Positions 51,692 to 61,150 of a DNA stretch of 64,000 nucleotides are shown here, in pieces (position 1 is the stretch's first letter; each line of letters opens with the position of its first letter). This DNA is from Bryobacterales bacterium KBS 96. GTDB lineage: Bacteria; Acidobacteriota; Terriglobia; Bryobacterales; Bryobacteraceae. The translations under genes and the position numbers were made by a program. The stretch covers positions 500,729 through 564,728 of the forward strand of contig KB906767.1 of assembly GCA_000381625.1 (NCBI GenBank). The letters run 5' to 3'. The notes under the pieces are model-generated. The model saw nothing but the letters and a program-made list of their open reading frames with translations. It had not been told where the DNA came from and ran no database searches.

Positions 51692-52312
51692 CTAATCGCT
51701 GATACCCGCCTCAATGGCGTATTTCGTCAGTTCCGCCGTTGTGGACAAGCCCAGCTTGCAGATGATTGCATGCCGGTGGAATTCGGCCGTTCTGGGGGAA
51801 AGATCGAGGGCCGTGGCGATTTCCTTGGATGTGCACCCTTGCGAGATCAGCTTCAGCACTTCGCGCTGCCGGGGCGTCAGCAGGTCGTAATAGTTCTTCT
51901 TGTTTTCTTTCCGTGAGCCCTGCATCACGAGTGGCATCACGTACGTCTCGCCATTCAATACGGCACGCACGGCAGTCACCAATTCAGTCGCGCTAGCCGT
52001 TTTCAAGACATAGCCCGTGGCGCCGGTCCGCATCGCTTCGCGCACAAACGAAGGGTTTCCATGCATCGTCAGGAACATCAGCCTCTGTTGCGGATTGCGT
52101 TTGAATATCTCGCGGGCGGCATCCAATCCGCTGAGATCGGGCATCGAGATATCCAGAATCACGAGGTCCGGCCGAAGCTTGTCGGTCTGTTCAACCAAAA
52201 CTCTGCCGCTTTCCGTCGTTCCTATTAGCGAAAATTCCGGTTCCAGAATTTTACTGATTCCGTTCAACACAAGAGTGTGATCGTCGCCGACTAACAACCG
52301 AGCCTTATTCAT
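51692..52312 (-). CDS. NarL/FixJ-type response regulator
   Basis: The 206-residue protein has a receiver domain (RLLVGDDHTLVLNGISKILE, phosphoacceptor Asp in LVILDISMPDLSG, TMHG and LKTA) and a LuxR-type HTH (LTPRQREVLKLISQGCTSKE, then IATALDLSPRTAEFHRHAI). No sensor kinase is nearby, so it is an orphan here. The target genes cannot be told. The recognition helix is intact. It begins with an ATG at 52312. Confidence 0.92.
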   Translation of the reverse strand: MNKARLLVGDDHTLVLNGISKILEPEFSLIGTTESGRVLVEQTDKLRPDLVILDISMPDLSGLDAAREIFKRNPQQRLMFLTMHGNPSFVREAMRTGATGYVLKTASATELVTAVRAVLNGETYVMPLVMQGSRKENKKNYYDLLTPRQREVLKLISQGCTSKEIATALDLSPRTAEFHRHAIICKLGLSTTAELTKYAIEAGISD

Positions 52313-52615
52313 TTAGCCTCCGAAGCACAGCGCGCCAGCACGGCGGACCTGGTCTCGCGGTATGGCGCTCCTTAAGTTGTGTCTTCTTCAGGCGCATGGT
52401 CCCCGACATGCACTTCACCGTCCGAAAACAAGTTTATTAGTTCAATTCTATGTCTAAAACGGCCCCGCCGGTATGCCAAACATAGGGAAAAATACTTAAG
52501 GACCCGTTCTCGTCGGATATTCCTCTCGTCGGATATTCCATGGTTGCCCTGTCCGGAGCCGCATGTTATGGGCTGGTTTACTTCAGGTCCATAACTTTTT
52601 CCGTGCGTGAGCAGA
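52313..52615. other. Spacer between response regulator and ligase, no gene seen
   Basis: This 303-bp stretch separates the start of the regulator from the end of the ligase gene. Apart from a 16-bp tandem duplication, it holds no credible open frame. The start-proximal part is the likely promoter region for the regulator on the minus strand. Confidence 0.5.
52508..52539. repeat. Perfect 16-bp tandem duplication
   Basis: TCTCGTCGGATATTCC occurs twice back to back in the spacer. It is probably slippage. No function is evident. Confidence 0.8.
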
Positions 52616-53647
52616 TCACCTAAGTAAATCAAGCGGAGAGCGGCTTTCGCGGCGAACCTGTGCTATGGTGCACGACTTCGGACGCTTGTCGGGCCGGAAC
52701 CGTAACAATTTTGTGCCGTGCCGGAAGCGCCGACCGGAGAAATGATCGTATTGCACTTCAACGACAAGTTTGGGTGCGAGCGGCTTCCATTCGCCGCTGC
52801 GCTCCGTGCTCCAGCGACTCGGGCCGCCGGGCGCTGCTCCGGTAAAACCCGGAGGTTCGATCAGGGGCTCGAGTTCCCCTGTAAGCGTTTGCTTTCGCGC
52901 CCTGGGAATGGCCGAGGTAAAACCGACATGATCCAGCAGTCCTTCCTCGTTATAGAGGCCCAGCAGAAGCGAGCCGACCTCGCGGCTCTTCGATCCGTAA
53001 CGGAAACCACCCACCACACAATCCGCCGTCCGAAGATTTTTGATCTTCACCATGGCGTGGCGCTCTCCGGAATTATAGGGAAGATCCACGCGCTTGGCGA
53101 TCACGCCGTCCAACGCTCCAGCCATCTCCTTTAGCCAGGAGCGCGCGTGCTTGAACTCACGAGTCGCTGGTGACAATCGAACAGTCGAAGAAGATTTGAA
53201 GAACTTTTGAGCGAACGCCTCTAGTTCACGTCGGCGGCGTTCCAAAGGTTCACCGGTGAGGTTGACCCCGGAATGCGTCACCAGGAGATCGAAAACGACC
53301 AATTCTGCCGGCGTTTCAACCGACAACTTCCGGATGCGGCTCTCTGCCGGATGAATACGCTGTAGCAAAGCGTCAAAATCCACGATTTTCTCGCGATGAA
53401 TAATGATTTCTCCATCAAGCACAAACTGCTCCGCCTTTAGATCCAGCAAAGCGCTAGCCAGTTCGGGGAAATATCGAGCCAGCGGCTGGCCCGATTTCGA
53501 CATCAGTTCGATCTGCCTACCTTGACGAAAGGCGAGGCAGCGAAAGCCGTCCCACTTGGGTTCGTACTGCCATAACGGACCATCGGGAATTTCCCGCGCG
53601 GTGTCGGCATCCATGGGCGGGTAGTCGAAGGGGATGGGCAACTTCAT
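52616..53647 (-). CDS. ligD: ATP-dependent DNA ligase (LigD ligase part)
   Basis: The ATG at 53647 gives 343 residues. The adenylation motif is YEPKWDGFR with Lys31. FVLDGEIIIH is motif III, DGVIAKRVDLPYNSG is motif IV and HAMVKIK is motif V, and an OB-fold domain follows (VGSLLLGLYNEEGLLDHVGF). It seals DNA ends in non-homologous end joining. The start overlaps the end of the polymerase gene by 4 bases (ATGA). The usual LigD fusion is split here, and no phosphoesterase domain is present. Confidence 0.92.
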   Translation of the reverse strand: MKLPIPFDYPPMDADTAREIPDGPLWQYEPKWDGFRCLAFRQGRQIELMSKSGQPLARYFPELASALLDLKAEQFVLDGEIIIHREKIVDFDALLQRIHPAESRIRKLSVETPAELVVFDLLVTHSGVNLTGEPLERRRRELEAFAQKFFKSSSTVRLSPATREFKHARSWLKEMAGALDGVIAKRVDLPYNSGERHAMVKIKNLRTADCVVGGFRYGSKSREVGSLLLGLYNEEGLLDHVGFTSAIPRARKQTLTGELEPLIEPPGFTGAAPGGPSRWSTERSGEWKPLAPKLVVEVQYDHFSGRRFRHGTKLLRFRPDKRPKSCTIAQVRRESRSPLDLLR

Positions 53648-54600
53648 GCGATGGACTCGAGACGGTAGCGTTTCCGTCCCAGCACGCCTTTGAACAAGTC
53701 GCCCAGTTTCGTCACGCGCGCGGGCATGCAAGTCATGCGAAACTCGTCCAGATCGACGTTGCGCTCGAGTTCCGTCCACGCCATCGGGGCGGAGACGGTC
53801 GCGCCTGGCTTCGCTCGCACCGAATAGGCGGAAGCCAGCGTCCGACCCCATGCATTTTGGTTGTAGTCGATGAGTATCCGTCCCGCCGGGCGCTTCGCGA
53901 TCCGATATTCAGCGGTTAAGAGGGCGGAATGCCGGCCGGCAATCTCTCTGGCGACGCTCTTCGCTTTGGCCCATACCTCTTTCTGCAGGGGACCGCGCTG
54001 AATGGGAATATAAACGTGAATGCCGCGTGAGCCGCTCGTCTTGGGGAAGCTTTCGACCTTACGTTCTGAAAAGTAATCCCGAAGCAACAGCGCGGCTTGA
54101 CGGACTTCGGAGAAAGCCGCCGGCGGAACGGGATCGAGATCGAAATGGAGGAAATCCGGACGATCGGTATCGTCGCACCGCGAATACCAGGGGTTCAGAT
54201 CGATGCATCCTTGATTTACCAGCCATAGCAAGGATGGCAGATCTTGAACAACCGGAAAATCGATCACGCTGCCGGATTTATGCTCGATCGAACAGGTCTT
54301 AAGCCATGCGGGCCGGTAAGCGGGCGCCCGCTTCATAAAGAAGAACTCGCCTGCAATGCCGTTCGGGTAGCGCTTCATTACCATGGCCCGATCTTTCAGA
54401 TGCGGCAGCAGGGCTGCGGAAATCCGCACATAATAGCTGAGCAGATCGCGTTTCGTGAAGCCCGAATCGGGCCAGAACACCTTTCGAAGACTCGTCAGCT
54501 TCACCGTCTTTGGACCTAGGACGACCTCGTAAGTATCCGCATTGTCTGGTATCTCGATGCTCATCGGCACACGCGAAACTACATTGATGATGCTTTTCAT
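53644..54600 (-). CDS. ligD: LigD polymerase/primase domain (NHEJ)
   Basis: The 318-residue protein is the LigD PolDom: TSLRKVFWPDSGFTKRDLLS near residue 36, then MKRYPNGIAGEFFFMK, and the metal motif FLHFDLDP with Asp154 and Asp156. FPKTSGSRGIHVYIPIQRG and AWTELERNVDLDEFRM are further landmarks. It fills gaps with (ribo)nucleotides at broken ends. Starts at 54600 or an internal Met (MSIEIPD, residue 13) are both possible. It is followed by the ligase gene (4-bp overlap) and lies divergent from ku with a 69-bp gap. Confidence 0.92.
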   Translation of the reverse strand: MKSIINVVSRVPMSIEIPDNADTYEVVLGPKTVKLTSLRKVFWPDSGFTKRDLLSYYVRISAALLPHLKDRAMVMKRYPNGIAGEFFFMKRAPAYRPAWLKTCSIEHKSGSVIDFPVVQDLPSLLWLVNQGCIDLNPWYSRCDDTDRPDFLHFDLDPVPPAAFSEVRQAALLLRDYFSERKVESFPKTSGSRGIHVYIPIQRGPLQKEVWAKAKSVAREIAGRHSALLTAEYRIAKRPAGRILIDYNQNAWGRTLASAYSVRAKPGATVSAPMAWTELERNVDLDEFRMTCMPARVTKLGDLFKGVLGRKRYRLESIA

Positions 54601-54669
54601 CCCGAGGCGTTACGATGGCAAGTTTCTCCTCACGATAAGAATGGCAAGCTGCGTGCCGGTATAAGCAAC

Positions 54670-55506
54670 ATGCCTGCCACCGTCTGGAAAGGATATCTCA
54701 GCTTTGGACTCGTTTCGTTCCCCATTCGATTGAATGCCGCCGCGCGGCCGGAGACCGTTCATTTCCACATGCTGCATAAGAAAGACTTGTCGCGCGTGAA
54801 AGAAGTGTTCTATTGCGCGGCCGAAGACAAGCCGCTCGACAAGGATGAAATCGTGAAAGGCTATGAATACGGCAAGGGCGATTACGTGATTGTGGAGCCG
54901 TCCGATCTGGAAAAAATAGCGCCTCCGACGGCGAAGGTAATGGAAATTCTACAATTTGTGAAAGCCTCGGAGGTGGACCCGTTATTCTTCGAGAAGTCCT
55001 ATTACGTCGCGCCCGAAGGGGAAGTTTTGAAGCCGTACGCTCTTTTGATGGAGGCGATGGTCGAAACTGGCCAGGACGCGATCGCCAAAGTGGCCATGCA
55101 CGGCCGTGAACACATCGTGATCCTGCGCCCCATGCGGGACGCCATTGTCCTGCATACGATCTATTACAAAGAAGAACTGAACGAAGCGAATAAGACCACA
55201 GTGGATGCCGGCGCATTCAATAAGCGCGAATTGGATCTCGCCAAGCAACTGGTTCACTCGCTCTCGGCCACGTTTGAGCCGGAACAATATAAGGACCGGT
55301 ATCGCGAGAATATCGAGCGCATGATTGAACAGAAGCGCGAAGGGCGGAAAGTGACAGCGGTGAAGCAGCCCAAGGCTCCCCGCGTCGTCAGCCTCCTGGA
55401 TGCATTAAAGAAGAGCCTGGAAGAGACAAAGCCGGCGAATGGGGCGGGGAAGAGGGCGCGATCCAGCACGGGGAAAAAGACTCAGCGAAAGAGATCGGCG
55501 GCGTAG
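54670..55506 (+). CDS. ku: Ku homodimer DNA-end-binding protein
   Basis: The 278-residue protein is a bacterial Ku: PATVWKGYLSFGLVSFPIRL at the start, KGYEYGKGDYVIVEPSDLEK near residue 63, FFEKSYYVAPEG near 104 and QLVHSLSATFEPEQYKDRYR near 200. A Lys/Arg-rich C-terminal tail (KRARSSTGKKTQRKRSAA) extends beyond the core, which usually aids ligase recruitment and DNA binding. It binds double-strand ends for the LigD polymerase and ligase encoded divergently. Together they form a complete minimal NHEJ pathway. Confidence 0.95.
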   Translation: MPATVWKGYLSFGLVSFPIRLNAAARPETVHFHMLHKKDLSRVKEVFYCAAEDKPLDKDEIVKGYEYGKGDYVIVEPSDLEKIAPPTAKVMEILQFVKASEVDPLFFEKSYYVAPEGEVLKPYALLMEAMVETGQDAIAKVAMHGREHIVILRPMRDAIVLHTIYYKEELNEANKTTVDAGAFNKRELDLAKQLVHSLSATFEPEQYKDRYRENIERMIEQKREGRKVTAVKQPKAPRVVSLLDALKKSLEETKPANGAGKRARSSTGKKTQRKRSAA

Positions 55507-55646
55507 ACCGGGCGAGCGGCGCCCTCGCGGGCAGGTGAGTGAAACCTACTTCACGCCGGCTTTTAGAACCTAAAAAGTGACTGAAATCCAAGCTCGATTG
55601 TCTCACTCAGTAGGCTGCCAACAACGAACTGAGGAGACTATCGGCG

Positions 55647-55901
55647 ATGCATCTGATTTGGACGTTAATCATTGGCCTGATTGTGGGCGCGCTGGCCAAG
55701 CTTTTGATGCCGGGTAAAGATCCAGGGGGGATCGTTGTCACCATTATTCTTGGTATTGCCGGCGCATTTGTCGGAACATTTATCGGCCGCGCACTTGGCT
55801 TCTATCGGGAGGGCGCGTCGGCTGGCTTTATTATGTCGCTCATCGGCGCAATTATTCTCCTCTTGATCTACCGCCTGTTCCGTCGAAAGGCGACCACGTA
55901 A
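55647..55901 (+). CDS. GlsB/YeaQ/YmgE-family small membrane protein
   Basis: The 84-residue product has three hydrophobic helices and the family pattern LIWTLIIGLIVGALAKLLMP, GKDPGGIVVTIILGIAGAFV, and IMSLIGAIILLLIYRLF. It is called transglycosylase-associated, but is more likely a stress-induced inner-membrane protein. GGAG precedes the ATG. It follows ku by 140 bp and is probably independent. Confidence 0.92.
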   Translation: MHLIWTLIIGLIVGALAKLLMPGKDPGGIVVTIILGIAGAFVGTFIGRALGFYREGASAGFIMSLIGAIILLLIYRLFRRKATT

Positions 55902-55936
55902 ACCGGAGCGTTACGAATTACCGCGGGGCTCGCTTC

Positions 55937-56206
55937 TTACTGACCTTCGGGTTTCTTCGGTTCCGATCGCTCGACAACAATAGTGAACTTCGCCACCAGT
56001 GCGGAGATTGCCCCGACCGCAGCAAGCACAGGCGCGGCGATCGCGCCCACCGCGGCAACGGTGACGGGAATCTCGACAAAGGTGTGCCCCTGTTCGTCCT
56101 TAATGATGACGCGCTGTACATTGCCTTCATGAATCAGCGCTCTCACCTTATCGACCAGGTCGCGTCCTAATACCTGCACTTCTTCAACGAAGTCGTGAAA
56201 TGCCAT
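55937..56206 (-). CDS. DUF4342-type small protein
   Basis: The ATG at 56206, after GAGAGGA, gives 89 residues: FHDFVEEVQVLGRDLVDKVR, then ALIHEGNVQRVIIKDEQGHT and FVEIPVTVAAVGAIAAPVLA, with VGAISALVAKFTIVVER at the end. A short helix precedes a beta pair and a hydrophobic hairpin. This resembles DUF4342, of unknown function. It is convergent with the GlsB-like gene. Confidence 0.8.
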   Translation of the reverse strand: MAFHDFVEEVQVLGRDLVDKVRALIHEGNVQRVIIKDEQGHTFVEIPVTVAAVGAIAAPVLAAVGAISALVAKFTIVVERSEPKKPEGQ

Positions 56207-56273
56207 TCGTGAGTCCTCTCGAAGGAGTGTACGTGAATTCCGCGCGCAATGTTCTGCCGCGGCCGCGATCAGA

Positions 56274-57350
56274 TTACGCAACCGCTTGCAGCAGCCCGCG
56301 AATGTAACCGAAGGCAAACGCGAAAGCCTGTCGGCCGCCGGTGTCACCTTCTATCTTTGGCACATGATCGGGCATCAGCATTCCGTCGTAGCCGACTTCC
56401 TTATAGATGCGCAGCGCGGCGAGCATGTCAACGTCGCCATCGTCCGGAAATGTCTCCCGGAAGTTCAGAAACCCGCCGCGAATGTTCCGAAAATGAACGT
56501 TGAAGATTTTTTTACGTGACCCGAAATAGCGGATGACCTCCGCGATTTCGCGGCGCGGATCTTTCAACATTTCCGACACAGTGCCCTGGCAGAAGTTCAG
56601 ACCGTGATACGGGCTCGGATTTGTATCAATCAAACGCTTCAGACCATCGACACTCCCGAGCACCCGGTGTACTCCGCGGAATCCGGTATCTGCCGGCATC
56701 GCGGGATCGTGCGGATGACACGCCATCCTGATCTTGTACTCCTCGGCGACAGGAACCACTCGCTTCAGAAAATAGGCGATATGATTCCACATGGCTTCCG
56801 CGCTTTGCGGACCTGCCTCGCTCAAGGCCGGCGAATCGCGAACCGCCTGGTCGTAAACGAATGTACTGTAGCGCGCGCCTCCACGGCCCTGGCTAGTTCC
56901 AGTCCGGATGACGCCCAGTATGTTCAGGTTGTATTTCACCATGGGGATTTCGGCTTGGGCGCAGTTCCGGATCATCTGGCAGATCTGGTCGATTTCGCGA
57001 TCCCGCTCCGGACTCTTGCCCAGTATGATTTCCGGATTCTCGGCTTTGGCGATATAGCTGGAACTCATCGGAAGCGGCACGGCGTCGAGCCGGATGCCGA
57101 ACGATTCTACGTGTTCGCGAAGCCGCGATAAGCCCTCGACGGACCAGTTCTCGTCGAACTTGCGTGAAGGAAGATCGCTGCACATATGCGTGACTCCGAG
57201 CGCGGGCAACACCCGCAGCACGTCGTCATTGGGGGCGTGTTGCGTTCCGAGCTTCATCTTCATGGCAGGGGAGCCGGCGTCGTCACGTGCGCGGGCCACG
57301 GCAAGAGGCGCACATGCAAGGACTGCCAGGGATCGGCGGGTCATCGTCAT
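56274..57350 (-). CDS. Exported mannonate-dehydratase/sugar-isomerase-like TIM-barrel protein
   Basis: The 358-residue protein has an N-terminal leader ([18 protein letters not shown]) that looks Tat- or Sec-type. The barrel resembles UxuA-type mannonate dehydratases: [20 protein letters not shown] near residue 138, then [36 protein letters not shown] and [20 protein letters not shown], with [13 protein letters not shown]. The His, Cys and Asp residues fit its metal site. UxuA is normally cytoplasmic, so an exported copy may act on another sugar acid. It diverges from the GH29 gene with 50 bp between starts. Confidence 0.82.
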   Translation of the reverse strand: MTMTRRSLAVLACAPLAVARARDDAGSPAMKMKLGTQHAPNDDVLRVLPALGVTHMCSDLPSRKFDENWSVEGLSRLREHVESFGIRLDAVPLPMSSSYIAKAENPEIILGKSPERDREIDQICQMIRNCAQAEIPMVKYNLNILGVIRTGTSQGRGGARYSTFVYDQAVRDSPALSEAGPQSAEAMWNHIAYFLKRVVPVAEEYKIRMACHPHDPAMPADTGFRGVHRVLGSVDGLKRLIDTNPSPYHGLNFCQGTVSEMLKDPRREIAEVIRYFGSRKKIFNVHFRNIRGGFLNFRETFPDDGDVDMLAALRIYKEVGYDGMLMPDHVPKIEGDTGGRQAFAFAFGYIRGLLQAVA

Positions 57351-57400
57351 TCAGGCTTCTGTTATATCCAATTCGCCGCCTCGCGATACCATGTCCTGCG

Positions 57401-59020
57401 ATGACCCGCAACATTCGAGCCGTTCTCATCCCGCTCCTGGCGTTGTTTTCGATTGCGCCATTATTTGGACAAACCGCTAATCGTCCCGATCGCCTGGAGT
57501 GGTTTCGCGATCAAGGTTTCGGCCTTTTTATCCATTGGGGCGTCGATAGCCAGCTAGGCTCGGTAATCAGCCATTCGCTCGCCGGGGCCGATGAGGAATA
57601 CGCGCAGCGATTTTTTACCGATCTTCCAAAGACTTTCGACCCTGAAAAGTTCAATCCGCACGATTGGGCCGTGCTCGCAAAGCTTGCCGGAATCCGCTAC
57701 GTGGTGTTCACCGCCAAACATCACTCCGGATTCTGCATGTTCCGGACGTCCAGCACCAGCTTCAGCATCATGAACACGCCTTTTCGGCGCGACATCGTAG
57801 GAGGAGTATTGGATGCATTTCGAGAGCAGGGAATTGCTCCCGGCCTGTATTTTTCACCAGACGATTTTCACTGGCTTCATGAGCACGGGATTCCGATCCA
57901 GCGTGGCACGCCTGCCGTATCGCCGGAAGATAATCCCGGTCTTCTCAAATACGATCAGTCGCAAGTGCGGGAAATGCTCACGCAGTATGGACCCGTCAAT
58001 GTGATCTTCTTCGATGGTCCGGCGGGAGGTCTGCGCGAGCTTGCCTGGAAACTGCAGCCAAACATCGTCGTTACTCGCGGAGCCCTTCAGACGCCCGAAC
58101 AATATGTGCCTGGAGTGCCGCTAAAAGGCGCTTGGGAGGCGAATCTCACGATGGGAACCCAGTGGCAATACAAGCCGACGAACGAGCGTTATAAGTCCGG
58201 CTTTCAGTTGATTTCGACGTTGATCGAAACGCGAGCCAAGGGCGGTAATCTTTTGCTGAATGTAGGGCCGAAGCCCGATGGCGAGCTTCCCATCGAACAG
58301 CAGGCCCGGCTGCGCGAGATTGCGCTGTGGATGTTCGTCAACGGCGAATCCATCTATGCCGTGCGACCGTGGGTGATCACCAACGAAGACAATATCTGGT
58401 TCACAAAGAAGAAGGATGAGAACACAATTTATGCCTTCGTGGTCGCTAATCCGCCTTGGAAATATGCAGAGTGGAAAAATTTCACATTGCACTCGGTTCG
58501 CTCGACTGCCCGGACGAAGATCAGCGTGCTGGGGCAAAGCGGAAAGGTGCTCGAGTATCAACCGAACGTCAGTCCCGAGACTAGCTGGCGTCAGGAACGC
58601 GATGGACTACATATCCGTGCGATGCGCGCGCAGCGGCTTTACAATAATCGCGAGTGGCCCGATCCGGTAGTCCTGAAAATTACCAATGTTGAACCGGCCA
58701 TGACGCCGCCCGCGGTTGAAACAGGCGCCGCGGTCTGGGATTCCGCCGCTCACACAGTCACCTTGAGCGCGACGCTCACGGCGCTCGGGAAAGCGCCTTC
58801 CGTCGAAGCCGGGTTTCAATACCAACACATCCGCGGACTAGACATCAACGAGCGCAGCGAATCCTGGCACGATACACCGCTGCGGCGAATGACTGCGCCC
58901 GGAAAATTTTCGGCAACTGTGGAGGGCTGGCAACCGGGCGAGTCCTACGCGTTTCGCGCCGTTGTGAAACATCCGCTCGTGACCATCCGCGGCGACGACG
59001 TGAAAGTCACGGCGAAGTAG
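57401..59020 (+). CDS. Exported GH29 alpha-L-fucosidase (second copy, diverged)
   Basis: The ATG at 57401 gives 539 residues with a signal peptide (MTRNIRAVLIPLLALFSIAP, then LFG). The barrel shows FGLFIHWGVDSQLGSVISHS, VVFTAKHHSGFCMFRTSST and the nucleophile motif VIFFDGPAGG with Asp205. GGNLLLNVGPKPDG near residue 287 is the next landmark. A beta-sandwich C-terminus follows. It differs from the copy at 3536-5236, so substrate linkage may differ. It diverges from the sugar-isomerase-like gene, so both may be co-regulated. The 3' end overlaps the convergent VWA gene by 14 bp. Confidence 0.9.
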   Translation: MTRNIRAVLIPLLALFSIAPLFGQTANRPDRLEWFRDQGFGLFIHWGVDSQLGSVISHSLAGADEEYAQRFFTDLPKTFDPEKFNPHDWAVLAKLAGIRYVVFTAKHHSGFCMFRTSSTSFSIMNTPFRRDIVGGVLDAFREQGIAPGLYFSPDDFHWLHEHGIPIQRGTPAVSPEDNPGLLKYDQSQVREMLTQYGPVNVIFFDGPAGGLRELAWKLQPNIVVTRGALQTPEQYVPGVPLKGAWEANLTMGTQWQYKPTNERYKSGFQLISTLIETRAKGGNLLLNVGPKPDGELPIEQQARLREIALWMFVNGESIYAVRPWVITNEDNIWFTKKKDENTIYAFVVANPPWKYAEWKNFTLHSVRSTARTKISVLGQSGKVLEYQPNVSPETSWRQERDGLHIRAMRAQRLYNNREWPDPVVLKITNVEPAMTPPAVETGAAVWDSAAHTVTLSATLTALGKAPSVEAGFQYQHIRGLDINERSESWHDTPLRRMTAPGKFSATVEGWQPGESYAFRAVVKHPLVTIRGDDVKVTAK

Positions 59021-59999
59021 TGGCGGACCCCGGCAGCGCCACGTAATAACCAGCGCGTGCGCTTACGACGGCTTTTCGATATCGTCTACGCGCTTCTTTG
59101 CTGAGGGTGACACGAATTTCCCGCAGAGTGCCGGGCGTGGCTTGCGGCGCATGATATGTCAGCACATAGCGGCTGCGAATCTGCCCCAGCATTTCGGGAA
59201 AGATCTCATTCGGATGCTCCGCGTACTCGGCTTCGCCGCCAGTCTGCTTCGCCAGGTCGAAAACGTCGTTCACTTCGAAGCCGTCCTTCGGCTGGGGATG
59301 CTTGGGGGAGTCGGCATATTTGTGAATAACCTTCGACATCTCGGTGGGAATGACCAGGCCATAGACGACCGTATTGGCGCGGTAAAGCTGGGCCACGACA
59401 GACTTCTTGGGCGCGTTATACGAGAAGCCTAGGTTATCCGTGATGACGACGATAGCCCGCCGCCGCCCCAACACGCCCGGCGTGACGACTTGTTCCTTCT
59501 TCGCAAAAGAAATCAGGTATTCCGCGGTGTTTTGCATGGCGTCGTTAATATCGGTGCCGCCGTCGGAGGGGCCGCTTGTCGCCGACCGCTTAATCGCTTC
59601 CGCGACGCGATTCATGTCGGCGGTCAAGGGCTGTTCGACTTGCGTGGAGCCGCTGAACGCGACCACCGCGACGCGGTCGCCTTGCTTTAGCTGGCGGAGA
59701 GCCGTGTTCGCGATTTCCGCAAGTTCCGTGATCCAGCGCTGCATACTGCCGCTCGTATCGAGCAACAGAACGACATCGAGCGGAACGGAATCTTGACCAA
59801 ACGAAACAATCGGCTGTTCCTGTCCTTGGTCGAAGACAGTGAAATCGCTCGCCTGAAGGCCCGTCACCGACCGATGATCCACCGTGACGGCGGCATCCAC
59901 ATTGACATCCGTTACACCCGCGCGAAATGTGGGAGCTTGGCCAAATGCCGCTACTACTATGGCGAAAAGAGCCGCGGCGGATTGCAAAACTCTGCCCAT
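59007..59999 (-). CDS. Exported VWA-domain protein (acidobacterial VWFA-related type)
   Basis: The 330-residue protein has a signal peptide (VLQSAAALFAIVVAAFGQ), a leading beta domain (VNVDAAVTVDHRSVTGLQAS, then DFTVFDQGQEQPIVSFGQD), and a VWA domain with the MIDAS residues DTSGSM (Asp81, Ser83, Ser85). The C-terminal FPEMLGQIRSRYVLTYHAPQ and LREIRVTLSKEARRRYRK are typical of acidobacterial VWFA-related proteins. It binds a partner protein through a metal ion; the partner is unknown. Confidence 0.9.
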   Translation of the reverse strand: MGRVLQSAAALFAIVVAAFGQAPTFRAGVTDVNVDAAVTVDHRSVTGLQASDFTVFDQGQEQPIVSFGQDSVPLDVVLLLDTSGSMQRWITELAEIANTALRQLKQGDRVAVVAFSGSTQVEQPLTADMNRVAEAIKRSATSGPSDGGTDINDAMQNTAEYLISFAKKEQVVTPGVLGRRRAIVVITDNLGFSYNAPKKSVVAQLYRANTVVYGLVIPTEMSKVIHKYADSPKHPQPKDGFEVNDVFDLAKQTGGEAEYAEHPNEIFPEMLGQIRSRYVLTYHAPQATPGTLREIRVTLSKEARRRYRKAVVSARAGYYVALPGSATTSP

Positions 60000-60169
60000 G
60001 GCCCCATCGTAATATGCGGGCGGGCGCGTGATCCGGTTCCGCTATCGAGCTTCCGGCCGGACAGGCGGGCTATATCAGCCTGTTTTGAAGTCTGGATCGG
60101 ATTGTCTCGCACCGCGCATCACACTTCCGATAACGTATATTATGTAAACTTTTTGGCGACTCTTCGTGC

Positions 60170-60469
60170 CTAGTCGAGGTCGAACGGGCGCTTGGGCGGG
60201 TTTTCGCTCTTATCTTCCTTTGCCTGCCTCAGTAACTCTTCAAATTTCCGGTCCAGCACCCTGGCGCTGTTCCGGTGAGCATCGAAGCTCTTGGAAAATG
60301 CTTCGGCGCGTTTCTCGGCCGCGCCTTTGAGGTCCTGCACCGCCGCCGCAAGGTCCTCGATCAAAGGCGTTTTCACGGCTTCACGATGACGGATGACAAC
60401 TCTCGTTTCAGGGTCGACTTGCAGCACGCTCTGACAGCAAGGGCACTCGATTTCGAAGACATCCGCCAT
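60170..60469 (-). CDS. Small protein with CPCC motif and coiled-coil
   Basis: The 99-residue product starts MADVFEIECPCCQSVLQVDP with Cys9, Cys11 and Cys12, which resembles half of a zinc ribbon (no second Cys pair is seen). A long charged helix follows (AAAVQDLKGAAEKRAEAFSK, to EELLRQAKEDKSENPPK). I recognise similar short acidobacterial proteins but no named family. It is divergent from the DedA gene with 72 bp between starts. The Lys/Pro-rich end may be disordered. Confidence 0.75.
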   Translation of the reverse strand: MADVFEIECPCCQSVLQVDPETRVVIRHREAVKTPLIEDLAAAVQDLKGAAEKRAEAFSKSFDAHRNSARVLDRKFEELLRQAKEDKSENPPKRPFDLD

Positions 60470-60541
60470 AGTCTAGATCGTAGCGCATAAACCGGAACTG
60501 CATGTGCCGGCTGCTATCCTCCGTATATCCGACGCTGACCG

Positions 60542-61150
60542 ATGGACGACATCCTTCACTGGTTATCCCAATTTGGGTACATCGGGCTGTTTGCCGCGTT
60601 GGTCTTCGGCATCGCCGGTCTGCCCGTGCCCGACGAGACACTGCTGGTCTTTTTCGGATATCTCGTCTCACGCGGCAAAATGCATCCGGCGCTCACTTGG
60701 CTGACCGCGCTGTCCGGCAGCATGTGCGGCATTACGTTCAGCTACATGATTGGACGTGTATTGGGATACCGTTTTGTCCACCGGTACGGGCGCTATGTTC
60801 ATCTCACGGACGAGCGGCTGCATCAGATTCAGCGCTGGTTCGACAGGATCGGCCACTGGCTTCTCACAATTGGCTACTTTCTTCCCGGAATCCGGCACTT
60901 CACGGCGCTAGTGGCCGGCATGTCCGAAATGAACTTCCGGTCGTTCGCTTTGTTCGCGTACCCCGGCGCCGCACTGTGGGTGACCTCATTCCTGTCCTTG
61001 GGGTATTTTCTCGGCGATCAGTGGGAGGTTGTGTTCGAGCACCTGCACCGCGAGATGATGCTGGTCACCATCATTCTTTGTGTGATCGTGGTAGCCGTCT
61101 GGTACTGGAAGAAGCGTCGAAAGCCAAAGTTAGATCGAAAGTTAGATTGA
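60542..61150 (+). CDS. DedA-family inner-membrane protein
   Basis: The 202-residue protein has the SNARE-associated/DedA core: WLSQFGYIGLFAALVFGIAG, LPVPDETLLVFFGYLVSRGK, ITFSYMIGRVLGYRFVHRYG, and FDRIGHWLLTIGYFLPGIRH with FTALVAGMSEM. The final helix and Lys-rich tail end the protein. DedA proteins help recycle undecaprenyl phosphate or flip phospholipids. The family arginine in FLPGIRH is present. It is monocistronic. Confidence 0.92.
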   Translation: MDDILHWLSQFGYIGLFAALVFGIAGLPVPDETLLVFFGYLVSRGKMHPALTWLTALSGSMCGITFSYMIGRVLGYRFVHRYGRYVHLTDERLHQIQRWFDRIGHWLLTIGYFLPGIRHFTALVAGMSEMNFRSFALFAYPGAALWVTSFLSLGYFLGDQWEVVFEHLHREMMLVTIILCVIVVAVWYWKKRRKPKLDRKLD

